Source: Orientallactaga sibirica
Lineage: Eukaryota > Chordata > Mammalia > Rodentia > Dipodidae
Assembly: GCA_036365145.1 (NCBI GenBank)
Contig: JAEOAD010002183.1
Coordinates: 2,356,001 to 2,420,000, forward strand
Direction of reading: 5' to 3'
Length of the DNA: 64,000 nt
The first letter of the stretch is position 1. Each line of letters opens with the position of its first letter. Under the pieces are notes generated by a model that saw only the letters and a program-made list of their open reading frames with translations, did not search any database and was not told the DNA's origin. The position numbers and the translations under genes were made by a program. Shown piece after piece: positions 10,867 to 22,284 of this stretch.

Positions 10867-11231
10867 ATTCCACTTTATAGGACAAATCTTAAAAAGCACC
10901 CTTCTATTTCTTCACTCTGCTCTTTGTGCTATTGTTAAGCATTTGGTCTAATGCATGTTAATCCTACCATACATGGTGAATATTTTAAAAGAAATTATTC
11001 ATGCATTTCTGTTTTTGTCACTCTTCAGTAATTTCTATAGACCTTTTACGTGTGTAGTATCTTGCCTGAAAATCCCCATTTATGTTCCTTATAATACAGC
11101 CTGCTAGTGAGGAATTCTTTAAACTTTTGTTTAAAAATTTTTAATTTTACCTTATTTTAAACATACTTTGCTAGCTATTAAAGTCCATAATTAACAGCTT
11201 TTCTTTCATGACTTTAAAAATGATGCTCCAT
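10867..11231. other. AT-rich stretch, possibly part of an ancient repeat
   Basis: The right end ('gactttaaaaatgatgctcc') appears to continue after the next LTR at 11.68 kb ('ttgctttctggc'). Both recall an old mammalian repeat cut by that LTR. Family not identified. Confidence 0.3.
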
Positions 11232-11683
11232 TGTTAGGATCTGGGTACAAAGTTCCTCCAAAAGGTCCATACTTTAAAGCGTTGGCCTCCAATTAGATGA
11301 TGCTCTCATTGAGAGATAATTGGATCATCAGGGTCCTGTCCTATCACTGGAATCATCTTGTATGGATTTACAATTTGATGGCACCATTGGGGAGGGGTGA
11401 GAATGGAAAAAGTGAGGTCATTTGCAAGAAGCAAGGCGTGAGGATGTGAGCTGGAATGATAGCTTCTATCAGTGGCCCCACCCTCTAGTTTCTCTCTGCT
11501 TTCTCTGCTTGGCCATCATTTAGTGAGCAGCTTTGCTTCACCACCTTCCCAGAGGCCCAAAAGCAAGGAGCCAGCCTATCATGGACTGAAATCTGAAACC
11601 TTGAGCCAAAACAAGCATTTCCCCCTTTAACTTGTTTCTCTCGGGCATCTGTCAAGGTGTGGGTGTGACAAAAGCTGGTTGCC
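11232..11683 (+). mobile_element. Old LTR-like repeat
   Basis: Opens TGTTAGGATCTGGGTACAAAG, followed by 'taattggatcatcagggtcc', a promoter/leader-like middle, and 'accttgagccaaaacaagc' near the end. This order resembles the forward strand of the repeat at 42.06-42.5 kb. A MaLR-type origin is likely, subfamily unknown. The minus-strand frame 11485-11703 is incidental. Confidence 0.5.
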
Positions 11684-11845
11684 ACAATTGCTTTCTGGCC
11701 CATGCACTTTCTTACAAGCCGTCTGCTAGCATGTTGTTGTTGCTGTGTGTGTAAGGTGTCACTTTTCCTCTGGCTGCATTCATGACTTTCTTTTACTATT
11801 GGTTTTTAACAATTTCATCATGGTGTGCCTTAGTATGCTCTTCTT
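11684..11845. mobile_element. Ancient repeat, continuation after the LTR
   Basis: 'cttttcctctggctgcattc' and 'tcatcatggtgtgccttagt' resemble, from memory, a widespread old mammalian repeat whose other part I place at 12.76-13.68 kb. Confidence 0.35.
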
Positions 11846-11849
11846 AGTG

Positions 11850-12335
11850 TTGAGTTGGAAAACTTTTGTTTATTATCTATTTATTTTACACAGGTTGTAG
11901 TTTATATCCCCTTTAGCCTGCCCACTTTCCCTGAGGGGTCTCCTCAGTGGGGTTGTTGGTGGGGGGGGGGCAGGGCAGGGCTGTGCCTCAGGATATTTCT
12001 ACACGCCCTGTGGCTCTTACATTCTTCCTGCCCCCCTCTTCCACAATAGTCCCTGAGCCTTGATGGGTCTTTTAGCAGTCTGGTTTAGCGTTGAGTTCTC
12101 TGTATCCTCTGGGTTTCTGATTTGATGTGTTTTGATTAACTACAGTGTCTGTCATTGTTCCCATGGAATTGGTTGCCAGGATAGCAGTGGTAGTAATACT
12201 CATGTCACCACAAGTCATTAATGATCTGTTATTGTTTTTCAGTCTCATTTATCTTTTCTTCTATGCATTTGGTTGTTTATCTCACTCAGCATATTTTTTT
12301 AGGTAAGTCCAACAGAATGGCTATTCTTTATGCAA
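11850..12335 (-). mobile_element. L1 3'UTR, minus strand
   Basis: Matches the lineage at 48.5 kb: 'cctcagtggggttgttggtg' (with a G10 run), 'gtggctcttacattcttcct' and 'gccccttccacaatag'-like words. The left end is an AT-rich reversed tail. Confidence 0.65.
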
Positions 12336-12339
12336 AAGA

Positions 12340-12558
12340 GCAAGTGTGTGTGTGTGTGTGAGAGAGAGAAAATTGGCATGCCAGGGCCTCCAGCCACTGC
12401 AATTGAACTCCAGACACATGTGCCCCCTTGTGTGCATGTGCAACCTTGAATGCTTGTGTCAGTTTGTGCGTCTGACTTACTTGGGACCTGGAGAGTCAAA
12501 CATGGGTCCTTAGGCTTCACAGGCAAGTGCTTGAATCACTAAGCCATCTCTCCAGCCC
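12340..12558 (-). mobile_element. DIP-like SINE with internal expansion
   Basis: Minus-strand copy whose tail side is a (GT)n tract. Between 'catgtgcccccttgtg' and 'cgtctgacttacttggg' it has about 40 extra bases, an imperfect repetition of the neighbouring 'tgtgcatgtgcaaccttg'. Confidence 0.88.
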
Positions 12559-12587
12559 TCATTCAGTATTTTTTATATCAAATACTC

Positions 12588-12757
12588 CTTTTTTTTTTTT
12601 TTTTTTTTTTTTGGCTTTTTCAAAGTAGGGTCCTGCTCTAGCTCAGGCTGACCTAGAATTCACTATGTAGTCTCAAGTGAGCCTGGAACTCTCAGCGATC
12701 CTCCTGCCTCTGCCTCCCAAGTGCTAGAATTAAAGGTGTGCACCACCACACCTGGCT
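12588..12757 (-). mobile_element. B1 SINE
   Basis: Full-length reverse-strand B1 with a T25-type tail. A short repeat ATACTCC flanks it (near 12581 and 12760). Confidence 0.92.
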
Positions 12758-12759
12758 AA

Positions 12760-13682
12760 GATACTCCATTTTTAATCTTCATGCTTTATCTGCTCCTATT
12801 CTATATCTTCAATTTATTTTCTCATTGTGTTCATGTTTTCCTTTACTTTCTTGTAGATGAAGAGCATATTTAAAATAGACATTTAATATTCTTATCTGAT
12901 AATTTATGATTTCTACAATTTCTTGATCTGTTTATTGATCAGCTTTTTATCTTGGTTATGAATAATGGCTTTTTGCTTCTTTGCATGTCTGATAATTTTC
13001 ACCTACGTGCCCATCATTGGGATTGTACACTGTAGGTCTCTGGATTTTGTTGTATTCTTGTGAATGTTGTTGAGCTTTATTCTGGCAAGAATTAAGTTTC
13101 TTGGATCCTTTCAAGGCTTGCTAGTGAGTTTTGTTAAAGTGAGTCCAGAGCATGAGACCCACGCAGTGGTGGACATATTCCTATTCTGAGTTCTGTATGA
13201 TCCTCGGGAGACCCTTTCTCCTCACACAGCTTTGTTTGTGTGGACACAGGTCAGTACTCAGCCAAAGCTTCACAGTGACTCCTTGCAGGCCTCTCTCTCC
13301 CTTCATCCTCCCTCTCTTCCCCCCTCTCTCTTCCCCCTTGCCTCTTCTCTCTCCTCATCTCCCCTTCTGAACACTGACCCCTTCTGTACGCTGACCCATA
13401 AGTTCTCGTAGCTTGGACCTTCGTTGCTGGATCTCTAGCTCCTCATCTCAGTGAGACCACAGAGCTTTGTTTCAGCCTCTCTCTACTGGAGTCTGAAAAC
13501 TTCCTTCAGGCAGCAAACTGGGACAGTTATGGAGCTCCCCTTCTTTCACCTTTCATCATACATCTGTTGTGTAATAACTGAGAACTCTTGTTTCATGCAT
13601 TTTGTCCAGACTTTAGCTAGTAAAGATAGAAATCAAATCCATTCTTTGTTTCTCCATCCTGGCTAGAAGCAGAAGTATTTTC
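12760..13682. mobile_element. Probable ancient mammalian repeat, family unsure
   Basis: Phrases such as 'ctttgcatgtctgataattt', 'gttgagctttattctggcaa' and 'tcctttcaaggcttgctagt' look like a very old interspersed repeat I remember but cannot name. A CT-rich tract occupies 13285-13370. No coding frame is credible. Confidence 0.35.
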
Positions 13683-13818
13683 ATTCCCTACATGAATGTT
13701 TATGGTTAGGCTTTTTGCCACCAATTAATGTGTCATTATACCTACCTTTGTGTACTTTAGGGATGATATTTAATCTTTCCTGCCCTCTTTGTATATCTCT
13801 CTTTAAAATCATAAGCAT

Positions 13819-13915
13819 GGGGTTGGAAATGTAGCTTAGTGGTTGAGTGCTTGCCTAGCATCTTCAGGCCCTTGGCTCATACCCAGTATCATAGACACAC
13901 ACACACACACACAAA
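13819..13915 (+). mobile_element. ID SINE
   Basis: Short tRNA-derived element: 'ggttggaaatgtagcttagt', 'gcttgcctagcatcttcag', then a (CA)n tail. AAAATCA flanks it on both sides (near 13806 and 13909). Confidence 0.85.
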
Positions 13916-13978
13916 ATCACATACTAACCCATGAAATAGCCACAGGAAATATGTGATATTGTATAAAAGCTAAATTTA

Positions 13979-14229
13979 GAGCTGGTGATATAGCTTAGTA
14001 CTTAAGGTGCTTGCCTGTGAAGCCAAAGGACCCAGGTCCAATTCTCCAGGACCCACATAAGCCAGAAGCACAAGGTAGCACATGTGTCTGGAGTTCACTT
14101 GTGGTGGCTAGAGGCCCTGGCGTGCCCATTCTCTCTCTCTCTCTCTCTCTCCCTCCCTCCCTCTTTGTCTGTGTCTCTCTCAAATAAATAAATAAAAATA
14201 TTATAAATAAAAAAATATTTTTTAAAAAA
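13979..14229 (+). mobile_element. DIP-like SINE
   Basis: Full-length with the head degraded to 'gagctggtgatatagcttag'. It has a long CT tract and an AAATAAATAAAAATATT tail. CTAAATTT flanks it on both sides. Confidence 0.9.
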
Positions 14230-14236
14230 TCTAAAT

Positions 14237-15285
14237 TTGTATGCAAGATAAGCATGGTAAGAATGGTCTGCTCGGGATCTCTTCCCTTGTTTGGAGACAA
14301 TGTGGTTTGGGAGAGATTGACAAAAGTTTTAACTCAAAAATGGGACCCATGTTTGGGTTAGGTATTTAGGAGAGGGAGGATTTCCCTGAAATAGAGAGTG
14401 TAAGAACGAAGGCAACTTAGGACATGAGAAGACAGAGGACTGCCAAGTATTGCCATGATGACAACATTTGACCTTGTAGATGCCACATCCAGGTTTGCTT
14501 GTAGATTTCCCAAGAGCCTGTACTTTTCCACTTTCATCCAAATAAGGTTTCTGTCACCAGTGGGTCTAGACAAGCTCTTAACTTTGAAAACTCATGTGCA
14601 GGTGAAATAGAAGGGAAATAGTGAAGCACATGTCAGGAAAACTGGGGGCTTGGAGCAGTGCCCATCTATAAGGAGAAAGCAAGTGGGAGCAAGGCACCAG
14701 GCACAGCCTAAGCCTGAAACATTAGAGGCTAGACAGCCCTGGCCTATGGACCCGTACCATTTCTAGGTGTTGTCTGATGCACCTCAATAGGGGCTGAGAA
14801 AATGGCTGAGCTACTTCATACTGAACGGAACTCCAAATCTTCCTTTCTGTGCCCTTGTGGCATGACTCCCCACATTCCCAAATGCGATGGCTTAGGCAGA
14901 GTGGTAGTTTCATATCTCATAGCGGTTCTGTCTCTATGGAAGTTTCACTTGGTTTTTTCCTATTTGTCAGTTCTACCATGGGTAATGACAGGATGACAAG
15001 CAGATGTGTATGGAGCTGGTTAGAAAGGGGCACACCCCACAGCACCTCAATGCTGATGGGCTTATTAAGAAAAAGTCTAGCAGCTTTCACTGACTTAGCC
15101 CTCCTGATTGTCCTTCAGTAGAGAGGCAGGTTGCTAGTAAGGTACCTTTTGGATGATTTCGAGAAAGATCTTCAGGTGAGGCAGAAGTATCAAGGGTTTC
15201 CTGCTTCTGATGACTCCCAAAGGGTTTCAACAATACTATAGAAAGAAAAAAAAAAACACCCTTTGTTTTGTAAAACACTCCTGGA
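14237..15285. other. Single-copy stretch
   Basis: About 1 kb with no recognised repeat. Overlapping frames of 60-90 codons on both strands show no motif. A12 run near 15247. Confidence 0.4.
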
Positions 15286-15289
15286 TGCC

Positions 15290-15535
15290 CACAAGAGGGC
15301 TAAGAGACACAGTGCATTGTTGTACAGCCAACACCACCATGTATGCAGGGATCATAAATCTGTCTTTTTTTGACTAGCTTATTTCATTTAGAACATTTAT
15401 CCCTGAGGTTCAACCATGTCATAGCATGAAACAGAATTGCCTTCCTTTACAAACTTCAGACTATTCCATTGGATATTTAGTCCATATTTTTATTTTTCCA
15501 TTCATCCAACCTTGACCCTAAGCCATGTTTGAACA
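15290..15535 (-). mobile_element. Ancient L1M-type fragment
   Basis: 'gacttagcttatttcattta'-like and 'gaggttcaaccatgtcatag', followed by 'actattccattggatattta' and 'ttccattcatcc'. This is the reverse strand of an old mammalian L1 3' region, as I remember it. Confidence 0.6.
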
Positions 15536-15562
15536 ACTTTTAGAGTTACAAAATCCTTCCTT

Positions 15563-15662
15563 GGAGCCAAAGAGAGGGCTCAGTAGGCAAAGTGCTTACC
15601 ACACAGGTATGAGGACCTGAGTTCAGATCCCCAGCACTCACAGAAAAGCCAGGCATGGTGGC
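15563..15662 (+). mobile_element. B4 SINE (ID-B1 composite), left part
   Basis: 'tgcttaccacacaggtatga', 'ggacctgagttcagatcccc', 'agcactcacagaaaagccag', then the B1 start 'gccaggcatggtggc'. Interrupted here by the MaLR element and resumed at 17580 with the duplicated GTGGC. Confidence 0.85.
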
Positions 15663-16030
15663 TGTAGCAGACAGCTTCAGGTTCGCTGAGATGAACTTCC
15701 AGACCAGGCACAGTTATGGAGGAAGGAATATTTATTGAAGTTTAAAGATCCAGGGGAAGTTCCATAATGATAGAAGAAGCTGGATTGCTTTCACAGGATC
15801 AAACACAGAGAGCAAAGCCATAAGCCAAGAGCCAAAAGCCACACAGCAACAGCCCACCTCAGGAACTCCAGCTAGGCACACTTTGCATATCTTTAGATTG
15901 CAATCTCAAACCCACCACCACACCTTAAGATCTGTCCAGTGACATTGACTCCAGCCAGGTGGCTGCAGATGCAATCTACAAACTAATAAAATACTGAATA
16001 TATTGGGGGCCATCTATTCAAACTACCACA
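15663..16030 (-). mobile_element. MaLR 3' LTR
   Basis: 368 bp. On the minus strand it holds a polyadenylation signal, 'cttcaataaatattccttcc', about 70 bp from the LTR end. It differs from its partner LTR at roughly one base in ten by eye, so insertion was not recent. Confidence 0.9.
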
Positions 16031-17221
16031 TTCTGCCCTTGGCCCCCAATACATTTATAACTACCACACATTGTAACTTGTATTCAGTCAAGTTTCAAAG
16101 GTCCCCATGGTCTTGACCAACTTAAGATAGTGAGTCCTGTAAAAGCAAACAAGTTAAATACTTTCAACATATAAAGGCACAGAGTAAACATTTTCAACTG
16201 GTACAAGGCATAGCAAGGAGAGACTAAAATAATGCAAATTCAACCACCATCAGCAGTCATCATACTTCTGCAATTCAAGTTCAATATAACCAGAGACTGA
16301 TAATCTCCAGGTTTTCCAGTTTCATCTCTCCAGCTGGGCAGAGTAGCCAGGGAACACTTCCATCTCAGGCCAACACTGCACTCCATGGTAGCCCTTACAC
16401 AGTCCTGGTATATCCAAAACATCTTCAGGTCTCCATGAAAACCACAGTTGATCTTCCAAAGGCTCTTCAGCCTATCAGGGCATCATACCCTGCCTCATGC
16501 TGCATCTCAGCAGTGGCTCCTGGAACTGTGTGTAATTCATGACCACTCCATGCATTTTTCATGCTTCCAAAACTAAATACCAGGTGTGCAGGACACAGTC
16601 ATATTCTTAATTCAGGGATATGAAATAAATTGCTACCTTGAAAAGTAGGTTCCTTCTCCAGTCAACTCTTTCCAAAAGAGTTTGTATTTCTATCATAGTC
16701 TTTCCTCAGGCATCTTCTCCATTGTTTTAATGTAAAGCAGTTGGGCCATCTTCCTTAAGATTGCTAATGTGTTTTACAATAGCAGCTCCAGCAACCTAAA
16801 ACCAGTCTCAGTGCTTCTAATTTTAACTTGTTTGAGGTTTTACAACTTAAAATCTTAAATCTCTCAGTCTGATATCTTTAGCCAAGCACATCAGTCCATT
16901 ACAATTTAACCATGATCAAACTCTCTGGGCCTGAGCAGCAGAATGTAGCCATCCCTTATGCCAGTAGCCCAGTTCCAACAAAGTCCTTTGCAGTCTTTCC
17001 TTCCCCTTAGAAAGCTCATAAGTCAAGCCTTGAAATTCAATACTGTCTGCATTTAGTAGCCTCAAAGTCTCATCAGAATAGCCCATAATACTTGGCTTAC
17101 TACTCCAGAAGGCGTCTTCAGTTGCAAGCACCGTTTATGTCGGTTCCTCCAAAACAAAGGTTCCAAAAAATGAACATCCACATGGTTAGTTTCATCTCAG
17201 CCCACTCCTGGTACCACCTTC

Positions 17222-17579
17222 TGTAGAAGACAGCTTCAGGTTTACTGAGATGAACTTCCAGACCAGGCAGTTATGGAGGAAGGGATATTTATTGAAGCTT
17301 ACAGATCTAGGGGATGTTCCATAATGGCAGAAGAAGTTGGCTTGCTTTCATAGGACCAAACATGGGCGGCAAAGCCACAAGCCAAAAGCCACACAGCACA
17401 GCCCATTTCAAGATCTCCAGCTAGGCATACTTTGCATATATTTAGATTGAAATTTCAAACCCACCACCACACCTTAAGATCTGCCCAGTGACATTGTCTC
17501 CAGCCAGGTGGCTGCAGATGCAAACTGCAAATTCATAAAGCACTGAATATATTGGGGGTCATCTATTCAAACTACCACA
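17222..17579 (-). mobile_element. MaLR 5' LTR
   Basis: 358 bp, collinear with 15663-16030. It is shorter by 2-base gaps near 17268, by the loss of one 'aagcca'-type unit near 17385, and by a few single-base gaps. It would have been the element's promoter. Confidence 0.9.
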
Positions 17580-17815
17580 GTGGCACAAGCCTGTAATCCC
17601 AGCACTGGGGAGACAAAGATGACAACCCCCTGGGGCTCACCCTCTGGTTACCTAGCAGAGTAGGTGAGCTCTATGCTCATGAGATCCTGTGTCAAAAACT
17701 AAGATGGACAATGACGGAGGAAGACACTTGTTGATCTCTGACTTCCCCATGCTATGTACACATGTGCACATCCAGTCCCCCCCACACACACACCACAAAT
17801 GTGCATACAAAGAAA
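17580..17815 (+). mobile_element. B4 SINE, right part
   Basis: Resumes with 'gtggcacaagcctgtaatcc' and 'ctggggctcaccctctggtt', ending in a (CA)n-rich tail near 17780-17800. With the left part it makes one B4 of about 330 bp. Confidence 0.85.
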
Positions 17816-18899
17816 GAGAAGAGGAGAAGGAAAAGAAAATCTTTCTTTATTTTCAACCCAAATCTGGGTTTTCTGAAACAGATTCTACTTCTGCTCTTCA
17901 AAATTTAACAAAAGCCTAATGGGTTTTCTGGGTGTCAATACTGCACTTCTTATACAGCTTGTCCAGCTGTTCCCAGGACTTTCCTTCTCTGTACTATGAA
18001 ATGAGGCCGCGGGGCTAATTCAGATTGCATCTACGTCCACTCACTCTGTGTGAGCAGTTCTGGACTGCGTGAGAGTCACCCTCTTCTCAGCCCCACCCCC
18101 AGAGCGGGCAGCACTGGCTGCCACACACCCCACAGCACAACAGACTCCTATCTGCCAGCCCCTCTGGCCAGTGCTACCAAAGCTAGGTCGCACATCAGCT
18201 CCTGGCCACAAGAAATGTTTGTGAAAGATCTCCCAAATACACAATCTTGCTCTGGCAAGTCACCCCCAAGAACATAGTGAGGATGAACATAGGGGAAAAA
18301 GCCAGAAAGAGAGGTGGGATTGGTCCTCAGCCAGCCAGCATGAGGGCTTGGTTTGAGTACTGGGTGGGGCGGCAGTGGGGGCAGCATCTTGCAGCAAGTG
18401 CCCCCCCCCCCCAGAGGAGAAAGAGGCAGATGGAGTTGCTTCTCATGCCTGCCGGCCCCGAGGAATGGGCCCAGTGACACTGCAGGCCATTCTCCTCGCT
18501 GATATCTGTGAGTCAAGGCGCCGAGTTGACCAAGTGGGTCAGATAAAAGACTGCAAAACCTTTGTCTGGATCGGCCAGAGAGGATGCCGCCAACATTCCT
18601 AGGTGTGTTTGCAATGGTTGAGAGGAGAGAGGCCAGTGAGAGATGCTGGCACAGTGAGACACCAGAAGTTTCTTCCTACACAGAGGGACTTGGGATTAAA
18701 TCCCTTCCTACCCAGTAGTGCACACACTGTCACACAGCAGAGTAAAACGTGCACTTAAAACTCCAAGTGGCTTTTAACATGGAATTGTCTTGATTACAAC
18801 AGAATTTTTCTGCTTTTCCAGAACTTAGTAATCCATCAGCTGATAAAATTTCCTGGTACATACTTTGAAAGGGTCTATAAAATTCAACTCATTTATTAC
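17816..18899. other. Single-copy stretch, locally GC-rich
   Basis: 18.0-18.6 kb is richer in CpG and GC than its surroundings ('gaggccgcggggctaattc', 'ggatcggccagagaggatgc', C13 at 18403). Several frames overlap on both strands, the longest 122 codons at 18148-18516 minus, but none has a recognisable domain. A regulatory element or old exon cannot be excluded. Confidence 0.35.
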
Positions 18900-18912
18900 A
18901 TATACATTATTC

Positions 18913-19137
18913 CTTTAAAAAATTTTATTTTATTTTATTTATTTGAGAGGAGTGTATAGAAAGAGGCAGACAGAGACAGAGAGAGAATGGGCACAACAGG
19001 GCCTCTAGCCACTGCAAACAAACTCCAGATGCATGCACCACTTTGTGCATTTGGCTTGCGTGGGTACTGGAGAGTCAAACCTGGGTCCTTTGGCTTCTCA
19101 GGTAAGCACGCTAACCACTAAGCCATCTCTCCAGCCC
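18913..19137 (-). mobile_element. DIP-like SINE with target duplication
   Basis: Full-length minus-strand copy. ATATACATTATTC lies at 18900-18912 and 19141-19153. Confidence 0.93.
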
Positions 19138-19452
19138 TATATATACATTATTCTTCCAAATTACACATTATCACTCCCAAATCATTAAAAATTACATGTG
19201 AGAAAGATCTATACAATTATTGCAGCAAGGTATTGCAGAAGAAGACAAGTACCAAAATGGGTTGAAGGAAGAAACCAACTTTACTCAAAAACAAACTAGT
19301 GAAGCTGAGCTCTGAGCTTGTACAATAAATAAGAAAGGAAAGATGAACATAAGGGCTCTCAGGCCCCCTCAGGTCCTTAAGGAGTGTGAGGTTCTCCAGA
19401 GATGTCACGGGCAACATTCCCACTAGGGATTAGTTATAAAAACAGGATTTGA

Positions 19453-19650
19453 GGGCTGGAAGGATTGCTTAGTGGTTAAGGCATTTGCCTGGAAAGCCAA
19501 GGGATCCAGGTTCGCTTCCCCAGGACCTACAGTAGCCAGATGCACAAGGGGGCGCACACATCTGGAGTTCATTTGCAATGGCTGGAGACCCTGGCACACC
19601 CATTCTCTCTCTCTCTCTCCCCCTTCTCTCTGCCAAATAAATAAATAAGT
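19453..19650 (+). mobile_element. DIP-like SINE with target duplication
   Basis: Full-length plus-strand copy. AACAGGATTTG lies at 19441-19451 and 19651-19661. The body reads 'gcacaagggggcgcacacat', near the family norm. Confidence 0.93.
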
Positions 19651-19661
19651 AACAGGATTTG

Positions 19662-21732
19662 GACATAACTTTTAAAGAATTAATTTACTATGCAAGACCA
19701 AGCTCCATGTATGTGTCTGTATACATATGGAGGCACATATCTATCTGTCTACCCAATAGTCTCTTTTTGCATATACATTTCAGAGACGTAAGGCAAAATG
19801 GCTGAGAATATTAGCAAGACCTTGTCTGTTTCTATTTGGAGGAATGCTGACAGTCACAGGGAAGAACTGGGCTCCTGTGGGAAGGGTGGGAGAAGGCAAC
19901 CCACCATCCCCAGGACTTCTGTATACTTACCCACGTTGCTATAAGACCTGGATGATCCTACCCAAGGCTACTTGTTTCACTATTTGGGGGCTTTGCTTCT
20001 TGTGGAACAGGGGGCTATCATTCCTGCTACCACAAGGCCAGGATCTGGGTGCCTAGGGAGAGCTCCTTAGCACCCAGGTATACTGTTCCAGAAACTTTCT
20101 GCCGAACTCATCCATGGGCCAAGACTGGCATATGACTGGGCACCTGCTCAGCTTGCATTTGGACTCCAGTCCCTGTTGGCCCTGGAACTCTGCCCCAAAC
20201 CACAGCTGCCTGGCATCAGGCCTGATCATCTGCCTCTTCCTTGCCAGAATACTCTCTCTTTCCCTGGAGGGCTGGAACTTTTCACCTTACCCTCCCTGAG
20301 CTGCTACAAGGAGTCCTGCTTCCACCCTGATGGCACAGACTGGCCCTATCTCTACGGAACCACCTGAGTGTCATAAATTCCCCCCTTACCAGAAGCTTCT
20401 ACCTCTACCTCTCTGATTAAACTTCCTGCACGTTTAGATCCAAGTTCACCAAACCCTGGAGTGATCATGATGTAGATTGCAAGGTGTCCTCTTTAGAAGT
20501 CAGCTTGAGTTGATCCTGGGCCCTCCCTGTCCCCACGAGCCCACTCTCATGAAAGATGATGAAAGCACTTAGAGTTCGCTCCTCTTCTGGAAGATGCCAT
20601 GTGAAGGAGATGTCCAAGCACCTCATTAAAGAAAAGCATTCTATAGGTCAGGACTGCGGAGCGGCTGCTCTTCTACTGCACAAGCAAAATCAGGAGGGAT
20701 TCCAAAGGGCCAAAGTTTGCCACCTGAAACTGCACATGAAACTGCAGAAAAACAGGGTATATACCCTGTGGCACCCCCACACACACCCCGGAGAGAAAGA
20801 CAGGGAAAAGGTCATCTTTAGTCCAACCAGTAAGGTAGAGAATGCCTGAGAAAAACCTAAAGTGTTCTTTGGCCCTGAAAGGCATCCTGGAAGAGGGGAA
20901 CACTTTGGAATCAGTTCTGGATAATTCCAGGCTTGGGTCTTTGAAATAGTGATGTTGTATCAGGTAATTATGTCCCTGGGAAGCAGAGTTTCCAGGTACT
21001 CCAGCAATGGGCATGGCTGGTCAGAGGGAATTGTGTTATATTCATAAATAGCAAGCCACGCAGCTTGAGAAGCCTCCAAATAGAGCAGTAACAAATGCAA
21101 CTACATAAAATGATTTAGACTTGCTAGAAAGCTAAACAACATAGAAAGAACTCCCCATTATCCCAGACAAATAAGACCAGTGACGCAGGACTTCTGATCT
21201 GTCTCCTTGACATAAAGTCCTAACCTGCAGTTAGGTTTGGCAATTTAAGATGAAAAATCCTCAAATCAGCCCTTCCTGCCCCCTTTTCTGTGGGGCTATA
21301 GAAACTCAGGCACAACCTGTGATTGGCTGAGGTTCCAAAGGTATTGGTGTGGCAAGCAGTACTGGGCTGGGGACGGGCACAGCCTGAAGCCCATCACCCA
21401 CAGTGTGAATTAGAGGCTTGCTACTGGGAAGCCATAGAGACGAGGGCCTGCAGCGTGTGGACAGACATCACAGGAGAGGCATGCCCAGGAAGGGGTAAAA
21501 GGAACAAGGTCATTATTACATAGCAAAAATGGTTTTATAGTAAGTTTTGCTAATTGTTATAGTCTATTCCTGCTACTGCAATTAAATACTTTAGACTCAG
21601 TGATATAAACAACATAAATTTACGTGACAGCTCTGGATGGGAAGCCCAAGGGCAAGGCACCATTTTGTGTTTGGCGATGGTTCACTTCCCAGTTCATGGG
21701 TCACCTCTTCCTGGGTTCTGTCTCTCTTTGCT
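19662..21732. other. Single-copy stretch, about 2 kb
   Basis: No repeat recognised. The plus-strand frames at 19844-20056, 20114-20299 and 20556-20849 and the 113-codon minus frame at 20673-21014 have no motif, no shared reading frame across possible splice sites and no convincing start context. I do not call a gene. Confidence 0.4.
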
Positions 21733-21945
21733 TGCATGCACATGTGTGTACAGTGTGCATCCATATGTATGTGTATGTGGGAGGGGTGCATGTGCATGTG
21801 TGAACAGTGTGCATCCAAAGGTATGTTTATGTGTGTGGGTGCATGTATGTACAGTGTGCACCCATATGTAGGTTTATATGTGGAGGTGCATGTGTGTAGA
21901 GTATGCATGCATACACACGTTTATATGTATGCATGCATGTGATGA
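21733..21945 (+). repeat. Minisatellite, about four units of 47-54 bp
   Basis: The anchor 'cagtgtgcatcc' recurs at 21751, 21805 and 21852, with a diverged copy near 21899 ('gagtatgcatgc'), giving spacings of 54, 47 and 47. Units are TG-rich ('gtgtgggtgcatgtatgta'). The 101- and 103-codon frames here only reflect the lack of stops in the repeat. Confidence 0.8.
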
Positions 21946-22030
21946 GAGAGAGGACCTCTTGCTGCTGCAGATGAACTCAAGAAACACATACCACTTTGTG
22001 TATCTGGCTTTATGTGAGTACTGGGGAGAA
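21946..22030 (-). mobile_element. DIP-like SINE fragment
   Basis: 'gatgaactcaagaaacacat', 'accactttgtgtatctggct' and 'gtgagtactggggag' match the middle of the SINE. Both ends are missing. Confidence 0.65.
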
Positions 22031-22284
22031 ATAGGTGAAGTCCCACTGCAGGACTGCTTCTCAAGGAGTGATCCCTGGGCTCCTCCCTACATCACTCAGC
22101 TTGCCACAGAGTTCCAGACAGCCCTCTGAACTATTATTGAGCCAGAATCTCTGAGGACAGGGCCCAGGAATCTGTAGTTTATAAGTTTATAAATACAATA
22201 ATTTGGAAGACTATTAGTCCATGGGGTAAAGGAGCAAATTGTTAACATCCCAACATTAATCTTTTAGCCAGGTACTGAAAAGCA

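Larger units (their letters stand above)
15663..17579 (-). mobile_element. Complete non-autonomous ERVL-MaLR element
   Basis: An LTR-internal-LTR element on the minus strand. It has a 5' LTR at 17222-17579, about 1.19 kb internal, and a 3' LTR at 15663-16030. LTR ends are TGTGGTAG and CTACA. Inside the 5' LTR lies 'aggtggtaccaggagtgggc', the MaLR primer-site region as I know it. A purine-rich 'ggggccaagggcagaa' precedes the 3' LTR. The 5-bp target GTGGC flanks it at 15658-15662 and 17580-17584, the size typical of the ERVL group. The internal region has no credible gag, pol or env frame (longest about 70 codons), as expected for MaLR. Confidence 0.92.

Noticed and set aside
21733..21945. CRISPR-like array
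   Set aside because: Units are adjacent with no unique spacers, and the organism is a eukaryote. It is a minisatellite.
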